Positions 5,666 through 5,718 of a DNA stretch of 5,718 nt are shown one piece after another. The position numbers and the translations under genes are program-made. Every line of letters begins with the position of its first letter. The stretch's first letter is position 1. The stretch is taken from contig CALFZE010000133.1 of the NCBI GenBank assembly GCA_937952285.1, positions 1 to 5,718 of the forward strand. The letters are read 5' to 3'. The notes below the pieces were generated by a model. The model was not told where the DNA came from, ran no database searches, and worked only from the letters and a program-made list of their open reading frames with translations. The stretch comes from UBA2428 sp002343545 (lineage in GTDB: Bacteria; Bdellovibrionota; UBA2428).

Positions 5666-5718
5666 AACAGGCTGTTGAAAAAGTGCCGTCTGCGGCGTTC
5701 TCGGTCGCTCAGAGCCCT
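5666..5718. repeat. Possible dispersed repeat or mobile-element end at right edge
   Basis: The sequence opens with AACAG-G-CTGTT, a perfect 11-base palindrome (5666-5676), then GAAAAAGT. A short hairpin GCCG-TCTG-CGGC follows at 5685-5696. The string around CAGGCTGTTGAAAAAG is one I recall recurring beside insertion sequences and between genes in many proteobacterial genomes, but I cannot confirm a family. No transposase reading frame is in the window, so only an edge would be present. It lies 39 bases upstream of the protease start and could affect its transcription. Confidence 0.35.

Overview
The window is a compact, GC-rich bacterial stretch with six protein genes, one of them cut by the left edge. 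I see no tRNA, rRNA, CRISPR array or intact transposase. The organism looks like a didermic proteobacterium-like species. The Tyr/Asn/Gly/Ser repeats of the left-edge protein, the exported hydrolase-like lipoprotein and the unusual pterin-synthase paralogues remind me of high-GC members of the Bdellovibrionota/Oligoflexia. This placement is from memory of protein style, not from a search.

Layout from left to right. (1) Positions 1-152, minus: the start of an exported protein built from 14-residue repeats. (2) 350-1360, plus: a small-conductance mechanosensitive channel (MscS family), divergent from the first gene across about 200 bases with no clear signal. (3) 1371-3100: a pterin-type locus in which a short-chain dehydrogenase/reductase lies between two different proteins of the 6-pyruvoyl-tetrahydropterin synthase/QueD fold. 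The first of these is divergent from the reductase across a 34-base gap that contains an imperfect dyad. The second follows the reductase by 4 bases. (4) 3119-5627, minus: a two-gene unit of exported proteins, a large trypsin-like serine protease followed by an alpha/beta-hydrolase-like lipoprotein, with stop and start within a few bases. (5) 5664-5718: an intergenic edge beginning with an AACAG-G-CTGTT palindrome that looks like a dispersed repeat or the end of a mobile element.

The most interesting part is the central locus. Eukaryotic-type biopterin synthesis uses a PTPS plus an SDR (sepiapterin reductase). Here one SDR is flanked by two PTPS-fold proteins that keep the three zinc histidines but lack the usual catalytic Cys and Asp-His pair. 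Together they may make or modify a reduced pterin, but that function is inferred from gene context and motifs only. The protease/lipoprotein pair is a plausible envelope or secreted hydrolase system, with a large C-terminal region in the protease that I do not recognise.
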